64,000 bases of DNA from the IMG/VR virus record IMGVR_UViG_3300031669_000003, positions 56,911-120,910 of that record; one strand, given 5' to 3'. The position numbers and the translations under genes were made by a program. The stretch's first letter is position 1; every line of letters begins with the position of its first letter. This DNA comes from a virus. Under the pieces are notes generated by a model. The model searched no databases. It was given only the letters and a program-made list of their open reading frames with translations, and was not told the origin of the DNA. Below are positions 55,643 to 64,000 of the stretch, piece by piece.

Positions 55643-56137
55643 CTACCTGAGAGCCACCGCCTTGATCTTTCTGAGGTCGATGTAGACGATCGGCTTGTCC
55701 ATGGCCATGGCATACTCAACGCAGTTGGCCGTTCCTCCTCTCGATCGATCCCACACGGCCAGGAGAAGATTGGACTTATCAACCATCCATTTGTTCCTAT
55801 CCTGCATCAGTTTAGGGCTGTAGGGTTGATCGGATACCAGAACCTGCGTCACGAATGGGTTGAAGAGAATTCCGCGGTATCTGGCCCTGCTCGTGTCGGG
55901 CCACAAGGCGTCCTGATTCTTGCACGGGATGCAGGCGACCACGGTGATGCAGGCGGAGATTCCTGCCTCGGCCCACAGCATGTCCACACCCAGGGCCATT
56001 CCGCTCAAGATCCGTTCAGGTTTGTACTTATCGATGATCTCGTCCATTTCGATTCTGATCAGGTTAGAGATCGGCCCGTTCCCGTTGAACTCGTTATTGA
56101 GCTTCCCGGGTCTGTGTCCAGTGCAGGCGATATACAT
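55643..56137 (-). CDS. SLOG-fold protein (YpsA/DUF1273-like)
   Basis: 164 aa. ACTGHRPGKL at the start, ILSGMALGVDMLWAEAGI (~43-60), and DKSNLLLAVWDRSRGGTANC (~118-137) are the TGHRP, SGxAxGvD and GGT parts of YpsA-like SLOG proteins, which bind nucleotide-derived ligands. Related proteins sense signals in defence or control cell division. Possible phage roles include interfering with nucleotide second messengers, but this is inference. Confidence 0.8.
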   Translation of the reverse strand: MYIACTGHRPGKLNNEFNGNGPISNLIRIEMDEIIDKYKPERILSGMALGVDMLWAEAGISACITVVACIPCKNQDALWPDTSRARYRGILFNPFVTQVLVSDQPYSPKLMQDRNKWMVDKSNLLLAVWDRSRGGTANCVEYAMAMDKPIVYIDLRKIKAVALR

Positions 56138-56411
56138 AAAACCTCCTCGATACGGCCTCTACACGCGTGCGCGTTGGGGTCGAGTTAAAAATGTATGCAG
56201 ACCCCTTCCAGGGTGGAGTGTCCAGATGGAGGGAAAATTAGAGAGGGGCGTGGGGCCAGGGGTTGCGCCCCTGGCCCCACCAGTGCCGGTGGCCAGTAAT
56301 ACCGTCCATCAGCACTACTCTTATAACACAAAAAGGAATCGTTTTCGTCCATTAAGGGAGGGGAGGGGAATACGCTCCCCCTCCCTCTCCCATTCCTTTC
56401 GTGATCGAGAC
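56138..56411. other. 274-nt intergenic region with long GC hairpins and promoter motif
   Basis: No gene seen. GTGGGGCCAGGGG (56250-56262) and CCCCTGGCCCCAC (56268-56280) form 13 perfect pairs, probably terminating the leftward transcript of the AcrVA2-like gene. GGGAGGGG near 56357 pairs with CCCCCTCCC near 56380. Between them is the leftward motif TGTTATAAG at 56320-56329, likely a promoter for the SLOG gene. Confidence 0.5.
56320..56329 (-). promoter_or_regulatory. leftward promoter motif (GTGTTATAAG)
   Basis: Minus strand GTGTTATAAG, preceded by a T-rich spacer; a TGGACG hexamer lies at about -35. It is the TATAAG variant of the recurring leftward motif. Confidence 0.5.
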
Positions 56412-57470
56412 TCAGATGGTTACCTGGTAGAGGTTCTTGATGTAGTCCTTTCCCTTCCCTCGAGGGAAGGGAAGAATCCACTTCAGGCGTGTGGGCCTGT
56501 TCTCCACGTCACGTGGGCCATACGGGACTTCCCTGTAATGGCCGCGTACCCAGTGGGCTCTTCGTTTCGCCCCTTTCGTTCCCTCTCTCGGGTCTCCTGA
56601 TTCGTTGGTGTCGAGGGGAGAGATTCTTATTCCCCTTCCGACAACGTAGACGCGCTTCGAGGATGCCATCTTCCTCTGTTTCTTATTCATGAGCTTCTTG
56701 AACGGGATCCCCTGGTTCCCTTTGCCCCCGTCCACTCTTGCTTTCGGCATCGTGATGTAGAGTACGATGTTGATGAGCCACTCGAAGACACCCTTAAAGG
56801 ACTCCATGTTCAGCTTCATGGCCTCCAGTTCATTCTCCGTGCTGATCCCTAAGGAGGCTCTCGACATGAATTCCGATATTCTCCAATCTATCTGTGGAAG
56901 CAGGAGATCGTTCCTGAAGAATATAGGGAAGCTGAATAGGCAATCGTCATTCTTGATTTTCGATTCCTTGATTACATCGGATACGGGGATGAAGATGATC
57001 GGTTTCAGAGGAACTCCGACAAGATGGTCGCCTCCTCCGATCATTGTTTCCATTACTTCCTTGTCGAGGGTCACAATCGGATCATGGAGTACATAGACTC
57101 CCGACAATGGGGCCGTTTGGATCTCAGATGGCATCGCGTACGACACCGTGAAATCGTTCTGTGGAAGGTCGATGAAGATCGAGTCGAATGGGAGGTTGAA
57201 GTGCTTCAGAGAGATCGAGTCGAGGCTCGTATTCAGAAGCAGGTCTCCGATTCCGTCCTCGATGATGTAGATTCTCGTGCCTCTCCACATGGCGAAGGTG
57301 ATATCCAACGACGAGATACTCTGCCTTGATATCATCGATATCACTTGCCGTCTGTATTCCGAGAACGTCGAGTCTTTTCCATTCAGGAGTCTCTTCTCGA
57401 AGAAGTCGTATACGGATTTGGAGATAGCATCGTAGGTTCTCTCCCACCGGATCGGATGCGGTTCTTTCAT
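56412..57470 (-). CDS. AcrVA2-like protein
   Basis: 352 aa. Three parts resemble, in order, the anti-CRISPR AcrVA2 of Moraxella as I remember it: LPFDSIFIDLPQND (~94-107) against its strand before a conserved Pro, FEWLINIVLYITMPKARVDG (~230-250), and the C-terminal RRAHWVRGHYREVPYGP ... RPTRLKWILPF against its RRGHWHGYW ... VRWQP ending. AcrVA2 homologues are spread in phages and plasmids, and most have no proven anti-CRISPR activity. AcrVA2 itself lowers Cas12a production. Translation is coupled to the 187-aa gene upstream (ATGA). Confidence 0.6.
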   Translation of the reverse strand: MKEPHPIRWERTYDAISKSVYDFFEKRLLNGKDSTFSEYRRQVISMISRQSISSLDITFAMWRGTRIYIIEDGIGDLLLNTSLDSISLKHFNLPFDSIFIDLPQNDFTVSYAMPSEIQTAPLSGVYVLHDPIVTLDKEVMETMIGGGDHLVGVPLKPIIFIPVSDVIKESKIKNDDCLFSFPIFFRNDLLLPQIDWRISEFMSRASLGISTENELEAMKLNMESFKGVFEWLINIVLYITMPKARVDGGKGNQGIPFKKLMNKKQRKMASSKRVYVVGRGIRISPLDTNESGDPREGTKGAKRRAHWVRGHYREVPYGPRDVENRPTRLKWILPFPRGKGKDYIKNLYQVTI

Positions 57471-58030
57471 GACTCTAATCCTTGGTGCTGTCTAAGGAGC
57501 TTCTCGAGATCGTAGACGGCCTCGTTCCCGGCACCTATCCGGACGAGCTCGACCACCAGGTATTGGAGTGAGATGAACTCGTCCTCCTGGGGGATGTCAA
57601 ACTTCAGGATCGCTGGGATGTTCTTATCCATGGCGTGGATGCACACGGAGCAGAACCCGTTGTAGATGACTACGTCGGGGTCGATGGTCTGGTTGATGCG
57701 CCTGTCCCTTCTGAGGATCGGGAAGAGAGGCTTGAGTCTCCCGTCGATCTCGGACAGATCCTTGAGAAGACTCCACGGATCCGAGACGAGTGTCGCTCGT
57801 TTCTTTGCCCCGACCTTCCCGCACCGGATGCACGTGACCTGCGGCAGGAGATCGTTCTCCATGTTTGAGATGAACGTCCCCAGGTGGTTTGCGTCCTGAG
57901 GATTGATCCCCAACTTGATGGCTGCCGCCCTGAGCACGGCCGGCGTGTCGTACCTTGGCCTCGCCGATTCCAAGCCTGCTTTCACCTTGACTTTGTCGAG
58001 GGTCTCGACCGATTCCCTGGGTAGATACAT
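57467..58030 (-). CDS. hypothetical protein with CxxC pairs
   Basis: 187 aa; AGGAGGAG site before ATG 58030. CIRCGKVGAKK (~67) and FCSVCIHAMDK (~126) may bind one zinc. The rest is helical. It is the first gene of the leftward block at the 58-kb divergent junction and overlaps the AcrVA2-like gene by 4 nt. No family recognised. Confidence 0.72.
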   Translation of the reverse strand: MYLPRESVETLDKVKVKAGLESARPRYDTPAVLRAAAIKLGINPQDANHLGTFISNMENDLLPQVTCIRCGKVGAKKRATLVSDPWSLLKDLSEIDGRLKPLFPILRRDRRINQTIDPDVVIYNGFCSVCIHAMDKNIPAILKFDIPQEDEFISLQYLVVELVRIGAGNEAVYDLEKLLRQHQGLES

Positions 58031-58120
58031 ACTACTCCTCCTAAAATGTCATTGTGTGAAGACACCCGGCACATCTATCGAGATGCCCGGGATTTACTTC
58101 ACTGGAATCCTTTCAAAGTT

Positions 58121-58130
58121 CTTATGACAC
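58121..58130 (-). promoter_or_regulatory. leftward promoter motif (TGTCATAAG)
   Basis: Minus strand TTTTGTGTCATAAG, about 90 nt before the ATG at 58030; identical core to those at 24676 and 37790. Confidence 0.5.
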
Positions 58131-58142
58131 AAAAGGACTGCT

Positions 58143-58170
58143 TTCTTAGAGACCAGTACAGCGTTATCCT
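58143..58170 (+). promoter_or_regulatory. rightward promoter candidate
   Basis: TTCTTA (58143-58148), 16-nt spacer, TATCCT (58165-58170), 17 nt before ATG 58188. The -10 matches the TATCCT at 41417. Confidence 0.5.
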
Positions 58171-58187
58171 TATGGTGGAGGTATCCC

Positions 58188-60155
58188 ATGGGCGACATGG
58201 TTCAAGCTTTGCAGTCTACCCAGAAATACATCGGCCACGACTGCACTACGATTCTCCAAGACCTCACCCGTGCCATGCGGAAGATCACGGATCGCGAGGT
58301 GAAGCGTCAACGGGAGGAAGCAGGCAAGGTCCAGAAGGACTTCGAGGCCAGGAAGTCCGGTGGCCTATGGGACGATATCACCTCCGGGCCGCTCAACGAG
58401 TTCAAAGCATCCATTGCCGAAGTCCAGACGAACTACGACGAGGGATCTCAGCAGCAGCAGGGATTTCTCGAGAGGTATCAGAAGTATCTCGACGCGGGGA
58501 TGAACATGGCCGGCATGGCCACCGAGCTCGTGTCGGGAGTTACTTCCGGGATCGTGGATGAGATGGGCGCCATCAACGCCGTGAGCGAAGCTGCCGGCAT
58601 GGGCTCGCTCGTTCCTACGGGTGAGAACGAGACCTGCGGTACCGGATCCCTGCTTATCGGAACGGTGACCAGCGTCTTTCGTGTGGGCGCAGACGCGGCA
58701 ACCCTCGCCGCGCAATCTGTTTTTGCTGTCCAGTCCTCCATCGGGATGGCACTCCAGGTACTGCCCGATCTGTACTCGGCTTTGATGAGCATGCCGTCAG
58801 GCCTTCTATCCATCATCCTCACGAACAAGGAGGCCCTGCTGGATCGGATCGAGAGTACCATCAAACAGTCTCTCGACATCGTCGTTTCGATGACAGATAA
58901 GGACTACCCTTTCGATCATGCCGCGTTCATTGCCGCTGCCAAGGCCCGGCTCGAGGATGCGGATGCGGATCTCTCGGCCGTGGAGGAGATCCTCGAGGCT
59001 GGAGGGTTGTTCCAGGAGCCGAACTGGAGTCGTGCCAAGGATACGATCGAGGAGACTGGAAATGATCTTCTCGGGATCGGGGAAGGATCCCTCATTCCAG
59101 GTTTCGTTCAGACGAAGATCATCAAGATCCTGGGATACCAGAAGCTTCTCGAGATGCTGATCAAGGTGCTCGACGAGCGTCAGAGCATCTTTGCCCAGCT
59201 TGCCGGAAACATCGGATCTTTCCAGTCGAACTTCCAGACCACGGCTAAGTTTCAGAATCTGATGGCTCCGATTGTTCAGCAGGTTCGCTGCACGCTCCAG
59301 AAGATTATCCAGGACATGGGAGACACCATAAATCTGAACGCGCTCCTCAGGTACTTCATCAAGGAGAAGAAGTGGGGGATCGATCTCCTGTCCCTCGCCG
59401 TCTACATGGTCAACACGGGTCACCTCGGTGACGACCTCGGGGTCCCGTCCAGTGCACTCAACGATCTCGCGAACAAGATGTCGTCTTCCATTGGAGACGG
59501 TGCGGACTACTTCGCAGGAGCGGAGTCCTACGACGTTCTCACCGGGCTTCTCGCGAACTACACGAGAGAACTCAAGATGAAGGCATCGAGGAACGCTGAC
59601 CCGAAGATCCTCGATGGGATCGCCCAGGCCATCTTCACGGAGATTGAGATCCAAAGGAAAAGCAACAGCGATCTGTCGGAGATCCTGAATGGCTTCAACT
59701 CCTCGATCGCCGGAGCCGGTCTCGTGGCCGTGCAGGCCATCTCGGGTCTCCTCTCGCTCCTTGGCGATCAGGGCCTCGACACGATCGTGGACTCCATCAT
59801 GAACGGGGACATCGCCGCACTCTTCAGCGTCGATGCCGTGAAGCGTCAGGTCGAGGCTACGGCCAGGAAGGCGATCGGTGATGCGCTCCAGTGCTGCACG
59901 GACAACGCTGGAGACGGAGACGCGGCCGAGCGCCTTACGAATATGAGCAGGGTCGTCCAGGAGCTTCAGAAGGGGAAGGAGATTTTCGACCGTTATACCA
60001 AGGGGTATGCGGATCTGTACGTGAAGAACGTCTACAAGAAGCAGATTCCGGGCCTACAGCAGATCAACAGGGACGTTGCGAACGTCAAGAGAGCCAGGTG
60101 CATGAACAAGGGGCAGACCAGCGCGGCGGGTGATCTCGGCTTGACTCTGGTGTAG
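58188..60155 (+). CDS. large hypothetical virion protein
   Basis: 655 aa; GGTGGAGG site. Mostly helical. The N-terminus is charged (LTRAMRKITDREVKRQREEA); Ala/Ser-rich hydrophobic stretches lie near 150-190 (ATLAAQSVFAVQSSIGMALQ) and 500-530 (SSIAGAGLVAVQAISGLLSL). First gene of the last rightward block, ahead of baseplate-sized genes and a fiber, so a structural role is likely. No family recognised. Confidence 0.75.
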   Translation: MGDMVQALQSTQKYIGHDCTTILQDLTRAMRKITDREVKRQREEAGKVQKDFEARKSGGLWDDITSGPLNEFKASIAEVQTNYDEGSQQQQGFLERYQKYLDAGMNMAGMATELVSGVTSGIVDEMGAINAVSEAAGMGSLVPTGENETCGTGSLLIGTVTSVFRVGADAATLAAQSVFAVQSSIGMALQVLPDLYSALMSMPSGLLSIILTNKEALLDRIESTIKQSLDIVVSMTDKDYPFDHAAFIAAAKARLEDADADLSAVEEILEAGGLFQEPNWSRAKDTIEETGNDLLGIGEGSLIPGFVQTKIIKILGYQKLLEMLIKVLDERQSIFAQLAGNIGSFQSNFQTTAKFQNLMAPIVQQVRCTLQKIIQDMGDTINLNALLRYFIKEKKWGIDLLSLAVYMVNTGHLGDDLGVPSSALNDLANKMSSSIGDGADYFAGAESYDVLTGLLANYTRELKMKASRNADPKILDGIAQAIFTEIEIQRKSNSDLSEILNGFNSSIAGAGLVAVQAISGLLSLLGDQGLDTIVDSIMNGDIAALFSVDAVKRQVEATARKAIGDALQCCTDNAGDGDAAERLTNMSRVVQELQKGKEIFDRYTKGYADLYVKNVYKKQIPGLQQINRDVANVKRARCMNKGQTSAAGDLGLTLV

Positions 60156-60168
60156 GCAACCCTATACT
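60141..60168 (+). promoter_or_regulatory. sigma-70-like rightward promoter
   Basis: TTGACT (60141-60146), 16-nt spacer, TATACT (60163-60168), overlapping the end of the 655-aa gene and leading to the gene at 60209. Confidence 0.7.
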
Positions 60169-60208
60169 AAAATTCGGCTCAAGGTTTGTTCTATCTGGTA
60201 GATGGCTG

Positions 60209-60607
60209 ATGGACTTCGGTGCGATCACCTTCAATCGAGACAACTCCATCACGCTCGAGTCTGGCAATAGTCCTCGTCGGCTCAGCGGGATGGCGGCTCT
60301 CATGCAGACGGTGATCATCGATCTGCTCTCCGATCCTGCGATCACAGGCGGGGGATCAGGATTCATCACGGCGCTACAGAACGCGAGGATCGGATCCTCA
60401 GAAATTAAGGCGGTCCTCAGGTCGAGGATCAGGGCGGCTCAGGAGAACATCTTCTCCTACCAGCAGGACAGCAACTCTCCGGACGACGAGAAGCTGAAGA
60501 GTCTGGATCTCCTCGATGTCCAGGAGAACGATGACGGTGATGGCTGGGAGGCTGGGATCATCGTGACGAACGTATCCGGAGAAGTTCAGATGCAGACGTT
60601 AGGATGA
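60209..60607 (+). CDS. hypothetical baseplate-region protein
   Basis: 132 aa. Helical middle (ALMQTVIIDLLSDPAITGGG, IKAVLRSRIRAAQENIFSYQ) and a strand-rich end (DGWEAGIIVTNVSGEVQMQT). The plan recalls small baseplate wedge or tail-completion proteins, but no specific family is recognised. Confidence 0.68.
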   Translation: MDFGAITFNRDNSITLESGNSPRRLSGMAALMQTVIIDLLSDPAITGGGSGFITALQNARIGSSEIKAVLRSRIRAAQENIFSYQQDSNSPDDEKLKSLDLLDVQENDDGDGWEAGIIVTNVSGEVQMQTLG

Positions 60608-60611
60608 GTCG

Positions 60612-60788
60612 ATGAACGAGAAGATCGCGGAAGCCTTCCTGGACGAGTTGGATAAGATTGGGATCTGGCCTGCCATCGCGGCGGCTGCAAGGGCGGCAGC
60701 TCCAGCGGTCATCAGCGCTATACCATCCCTGGTGGGTGGGGTGAAGAAACCCAAACCTCCCGTTTCGATAACAGGAGGCATCAAGTGA
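60612..60788 (+). CDS. small protein with N-terminal DELDKI motif
   Basis: 58 aa: EKIAEAFLDELDKIGIWP followed by an Ala-rich hydrophobic helix (AIAAAARAAAPAVISAIPSL) and a Lys/Pro end. The N-terminal element matches those of genes at 41464, 41673 and 60785. Overlaps the next gene by 4 nt. Confidence 0.7.
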   Translation: MNEKIAEAFLDELDKIGIWPAIAAAARAAAPAVISAIPSLVGGVKKPKPPVSITGGIK

Positions 60789-61012
60789 GAGACCGTATCG
60801 CCGCGGCCATGCTCGACGAACTCGGGCGTCTCGACAAAGATGGTGCAGTGGGAGCGGCCATCGGGGCTCTGGCAAAGAAGGTCGTGGGGTCGTCGGCGGC
60901 CAAGTCGGTGGGCCAAGGGCTCGCCTATCAAGCCCCTTACATGGCCATGTCCGCGATGCAGTCCAGACAGCAGCAGAAAACACCGAAGGACACGACAGGA
61001 GGCGTCTGGTAG
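60785..61012 (+). CDS. small protein with N-terminal DELGRL motif
   Basis: 75 aa from GTG 60785. DRIAAAMLDELGRLDKDG begins it, then an Ala/Gly-rich part (GAAIGALAKKVVGSSAAKSV) and a Gln-rich end. Clearly related in plan to the preceding 58-aa protein. Confidence 0.7.
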   Translation: MRDRIAAAMLDELGRLDKDGAVGAAIGALAKKVVGSSAAKSVGQGLAYQAPYMAMSAMQSRQQQKTPKDTTGGVW

Positions 61013-61399
61013 ATGGCGCTTCATCCGGACCAGATTCGCCTTTCCGACCTTTGTGTCCAGGGAGAGTATGATTGTCCGGCTTCCATTGCCGTGGGGGATC
61101 CGGCCTACCTGGCCTCGGCCGACGCGGTGGATCTGGCCGACTGTTTGGACGCAGATAAGATGCCGGCCGAGGGGATCGTGTCGAGGAAGATAACGGCGAC
61201 CAGGTGTGTTGTAGTGACTCATGGATCGGTGAAGAAATCGGGATGGAGTCTTGATCCTGACAACGAGTATTTTGTAGGATCTGGACATATCGTGAAATCG
61301 AACAACATTCCTATTTCGTTTGTCATGGTCCAATCGATCGGCTGGGCCAAGAACACAGGTGAATTAACCGTCGACACCAGGGGCGTGACCGTCAGGTAG
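61013..61399 (+). CDS. hypothetical protein before the tail fiber
   Basis: 128 aa starting directly after the previous stop. Strand-rich (KITATRCVVVTHGSVKKSGW, NIPISFVMVQSIGWAKNTGE). No family recognised; the position suggests a fiber or baseplate accessory. Confidence 0.68.
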   Translation: MALHPDQIRLSDLCVQGEYDCPASIAVGDPAYLASADAVDLADCLDADKMPAEGIVSRKITATRCVVVTHGSVKKSGWSLDPDNEYFVGSGHIVKSNNIPISFVMVQSIGWAKNTGELTVDTRGVTVR

Positions 61400-61430
61400 C
61401 ACCAGGCACGTATTGTGAAGGAGCAGAGAT

Positions 61431-64000
61431 ATGCCAGCAACTTTAGTTCTCGGTTTTAATACGGAAGCATTGGTGCAGACGGCACTGACGCTGGCCGAAT
61501 CCCTGGCGCTCACAGCGGGCGAGCTCGCGGTCGATGCCGGAGGCGTCGATCACGACGCACTGCTCAACTACGATGTGGACGATCACGTCGCCCACTCGAG
61601 TGTGAGCATCACCGGGGTTAACGGTTTGTCAGGAGGTGGGGATATCTCGGCGTCGAGGGATCTTGCCCTCAACATCAACGGTCTCACGAATACGGAAACT
61701 GTCCTGGCCAGCGACGATCTCGTGGCGATCTATGACACCTCTGGTGGCTCTACGGACAAGATGACCGTCGCCAACTTCAACGCAGGACTGTCGCACGATG
61801 CCCTGAGTGGTTTCGCAGCGGATAAGCATGTCGCCCATACCTCGGTGTCGATCGCTGCGGGTGAAGGTCTTGTAGGCGGCGGTGACGTCTCATCGACGAG
61901 GACCCTCACTACCGACTGGTCCGACCTCTCGAATACATCGGTCGCCATGGTCGCCGCGGATCTCATGGCCGTCTACGACAACGGGAACTCAAGGAACGAG
62001 AAGATCTCCTTCGCCAACTTCAACGCGTCGGTCGACCACAACGTGCTCACCAACTTCGTGGCTGACAAGCACATCGCCCACTCGACGGTCACATTCACGG
62101 CGGGTGACGGCCTCACGGGCGGTGGTGACACTTCCGCCAGCAGATCCTTCGCCGTGGACTTCAGCGACTTCGCGGTGACCGAAGCGGCCATCGTCGCCGC
62201 TGATCTTCTCGCCTTCTACGACACCAGCGAAGGCAACATGGCCAAGATGACCTACGCCAACTTCGAGTCCAATCTCGCGATCCTGGGTTCACAGGTGGAA
62301 GCTGGAAGCCCGACGTTCGATGCCATTACGATGAACGGGAACATTAACGCGAACCTGAACAAGATCGTGAACATGGCCGACGGAACCCTCGCGACAGACG
62401 CCGTGACCCTGTCCCAGCTCCAGGCATCGCAGTCCGGCATCACGATAAAGCCTCCTTCCCAGGCGTCCACTACGGAGGATCTCGAGATCACGACGAGTCA
62501 GACGATCGACTATCTCGATGGCCTCGAACCTCTGACCCCGGGTGTCGGTGCGACCCTGGAACCGACAACGAACGGAGTTCTTTCGGCTATCGACGGTTAC
62601 ACGCCGGGGCTCGGCGACACTCTCCTGATCAAAGATGGAGCCGGCTTTGAGGCGCAGGTCAGCCTGGCCACGGCCATCGCCGATGTCGGCGGAGCCTTGA
62701 ACGGGAAATACTTCTTCATCTCATCCGCGAACGACGCCTCCAACTTCTACGTCTGGATGAACGTGGACGCCGGCGGAAACGATCCTCTCGTCGCCAATAA
62801 GACGGGAATCTCCGTTGCGATTGTTACGGATGACACAGCCACCGCCGTAGCCACCGCCGTAGCGACGGCGGTCGACGGGGAATCGGATTTCGCAGCCTCA
62901 TCGATAGGCGCGAACATCACCATCACGAACGCCGGCAACGGTCGGTCTACCGATATCGCGGACTTCAACACGGGGTTCACCGGAGTCGGTACCGACACAA
63001 CCGGGAAGGGCTACGAGGTCGGAGGCTTGTACGAAGTCACAGCGGTCGGGGACGAGTCGAACCCTTGGTTGCTTACCAGGATCACGCAGTTCGACGGCGA
63101 TCCAGACAACCCGACTCATGAAATACGTGAAGGTGCCCTGACTCTGGTGATTCACGGGAGCACCAACGGAAACACGCAATGGGCGGTAGCAGCCGGCGTG
63201 GAAAACGTCGACGCCATCGAGGTCGGCATCAAGGCGATACCTTGGAACGAGTTCGCGCAGCCTTCCGTGCTTACCGCCGGGGCGGGCTTGACCGAGGCTC
63301 CGGCTCTCACGTTCAACGTGGGGGAGGGGACAGGCATCGTCGTCAACGCCAACGACGTGGCGGTCGACGTGGGAACGACCGCGAACAAGATCCTCCAGCT
63401 CAACGGTTCGGCCCAGATTCCGGCCGTGAACGGCGCTCTCCTCACCAACCTGAACGCCAGCAGCCTGACTTCGGGTCTGGCATCGTTCGCGGTGGGCGGC
63501 ACCGGCTTCGACGCCTCCGTCCTCGCCGCGGGAACCCTGATCAAGACCAACGCGGGTGGAACCGCCTTCGAGGCTCTCAACCAGGGAACCGTCAACCAGG
63601 CCCTCGTGTCGGCTGGCGCAGGTGCGGCTCCGACCTTCGCGTCGCTGACTCTCGATGGCAACCTCGATCTGACCGTTACAAGGGTCGAACTTGACCAGTT
63701 GTCCGGCATTCTCGCTACCGTCACGGGCGCGAACCTCAACGCTCTGACGGAGGGTATCAGTAGCGGGACAACACCGACCACACTTCACGCTCACGATGCC
63801 CTGGTCAGCAACTCGATCTGGAACTCGGCGGTTGCTCTCACCGCCAACCTCTTCGTATCCATGGCCTCCGGAGGCGTCACGATTGCGTCGGCCAGCACGC
63901 TTGCTCTCGCTGACAGTTTGATGGGGCTCTGCTACCAGTCCTCGCTCCTCGGCGCTCCGGCCTTTGTCCAGACGGGCGAAGGGGCACATCTGATCGGAAC
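61431..64000 (+). CDS. tail fiber-like protein, partial (continues beyond window)
   Basis: From ATG 61431 (AAGGAG site) the frame is open to the window end, about 856 codons. The first ~270 residues contain three imperfect repeats of roughly 90 residues with the elements DDLVAIYD, KMTVANFN, HDALSGFAADKHVAH and GLVGGGDVS, typical of trimeric phage fibers. Then LATDAVTLSQLQASQSG and further beta-rich, Gly/Asn-rich sequence follow. No chaperone or receptor-binding tip is in view because the C-terminus is missing. Long antisense frames over this gene are shadows. Confidence 0.82.
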   Translation, partial: MPATLVLGFNTEALVQTALTLAESLALTAGELAVDAGGVDHDALLNYDVDDHVAHSSVSITGVNGLSGGGDISASRDLALNINGLTNTETVLASDDLVAIYDTSGGSTDKMTVANFNAGLSHDALSGFAADKHVAHTSVSIAAGEGLVGGGDVSSTRTLTTDWSDLSNTSVAMVAADLMAVYDNGNSRNEKISFANFNASVDHNVLTNFVADKHIAHSTVTFTAGDGLTGGGDTSASRSFAVDFSDFAVTEAAIVAADLLAFYDTSEGNMAKMTYANFESNLAILGSQVEAGSPTFDAITMNGNINANLNKIVNMADGTLATDAVTLSQLQASQSGITIKPPSQASTTEDLEITTSQTIDYLDGLEPLTPGVGATLEPTTNGVLSAIDGYTPGLGDTLLIKDGAGFEAQVSLATAIADVGGALNGKYFFISSANDASNFYVWMNVDAGGNDPLVANKTGISVAIVTDDTATAVATAVATAVDGESDFAASSIGANITITNAGNGRSTDIADFNTGFTGVGTDTTGKGYEVGGLYEVTAVGDESNPWLLTRITQFDGDPDNPTHEIREGALTLVIHGSTNGNTQWAVAAGVENVDAIEVGIKAIPWNEFAQPSVLTAGAGLTEAPALTFNVGEGTGIVVNANDVAVDVGTTANKILQLNGSAQIPAVNGALLTNLNASSLTSGLASFAVGGTGFDASVLAAGTLIKTNAGGTAFEALNQGTVNQALVSAGAGAAPTFASLTLDGNLDLTVTRVELDQLSGILATVTGANLNALTEGISSGTTPTTLHAHDALVSNSIWNSAVALTANLFVSMASGGVTIASASTLALADSLMGLCYQSSLLGAPAFVQTGEGAHLIG

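Noticed and set aside
56453-56472. Perfect 20-bp palindrome CCCTTCCCTCGAGGGAAGGG as a protein-binding site
   Set aside because: It lies inside the coding end of the AcrVA2-like gene and can be explained by Gly/Arg/Phe/Pro codons; no second copy was seen.
62898-63989. 363-codon open frame on the minus strand
   Set aside because: Antisense to the tail fiber, Arg/Gly/Val-rich, no ribosome binding site; the fiber frame is open along the whole region.

Overview
The window looks like part of a large tailed double-stranded DNA bacteriophage genome. It has long same-strand operons with 1-4 nt start/stop overlaps, a self-sufficient replication and nucleotide set (SF2 helicase, DnaB-like helicase, TOPRIM primase, family A DNA polymerase, RNase H, adenosylcobalamin-type ribonucleotide reductase, thymidylate synthase), a virion block with a frameshifted tail-chaperone-type gene pair, a tail-hub-type protein and a fiber, a holin-like gene, and a phage sigma factor. 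There are no rRNA or core cellular genes. A sigma-70-like factor and AGGAGG-type ribosome binding sites point to a bacterial host. A small secreted lipoprotein beside the holin hints at a Gram-negative host, but this is not decisive.

Layout. 1-24594, leftward: helicase (cut by the left edge), DUF932-like protein, DNA polymerase A split by an intein, primase, ribonucleotide reductase, DnaB-like helicase, RNase H, and a winged-helix initiator-like gene holding three 22-bp direct repeats. Upstream in the same strand run is a compact ubiquitin-like conjugation set (Ubl, E1/ThiF, JAB peptidase, E2-like) headed by a retron-type reverse transcriptase with an altered active site and a hairpin-rich leader. 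24761-36164, rightward: tail-chaperone-like pair with an A AAA AAC slippery site, lysis-type genes, a 1000-residue virion protein, baseplate/hub-type genes, sigma factor. 36206-37569: four small leftward genes. 37598-42516, rightward: small virion-type proteins and a LigD-like DNA ligase. 42517-43244: about 730 nt without a convincing gene but full of long hairpins, a candidate large structured RNA. 43245-58030, leftward: many small zinc-ribbon or unknown proteins, a TOPRIM protein, a CRISPR array beside a TnpB/Cas12-like protein with substituted RuvC residues, an aberrant tRNA, an XRE repressor, a DUF4346/MtrA-like-ThyA fusion, a SLOG protein and an AcrVA2-like protein. 58188-64000, rightward: virion/baseplate-type genes and a tail fiber cut by the right edge.

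How it fits together. Leftward transcription carries takeover, replication and accessory genes. Rightward transcription carries virion and lysis genes. Divergent junctions at 24.6, 37.8 and 58.1 kb share a leftward motif (TGTCATAAG on the minus strand) and a rightward TAT[AC]CT element about 45-50 bp away. The features I consider most unusual are (i) the reverse transcriptase joined to a ubiquitin-like pathway, (ii) the apparently nuclease-dead mini-Cas12/TnpB with its array, one spacer of which resembles a diverged copy of this phage's own helicase gene, (iii) the large structured RNA, and (iv) an iteron-like origin candidate inside the initiator gene. All function statements come from reading motifs by eye; no database search was run.
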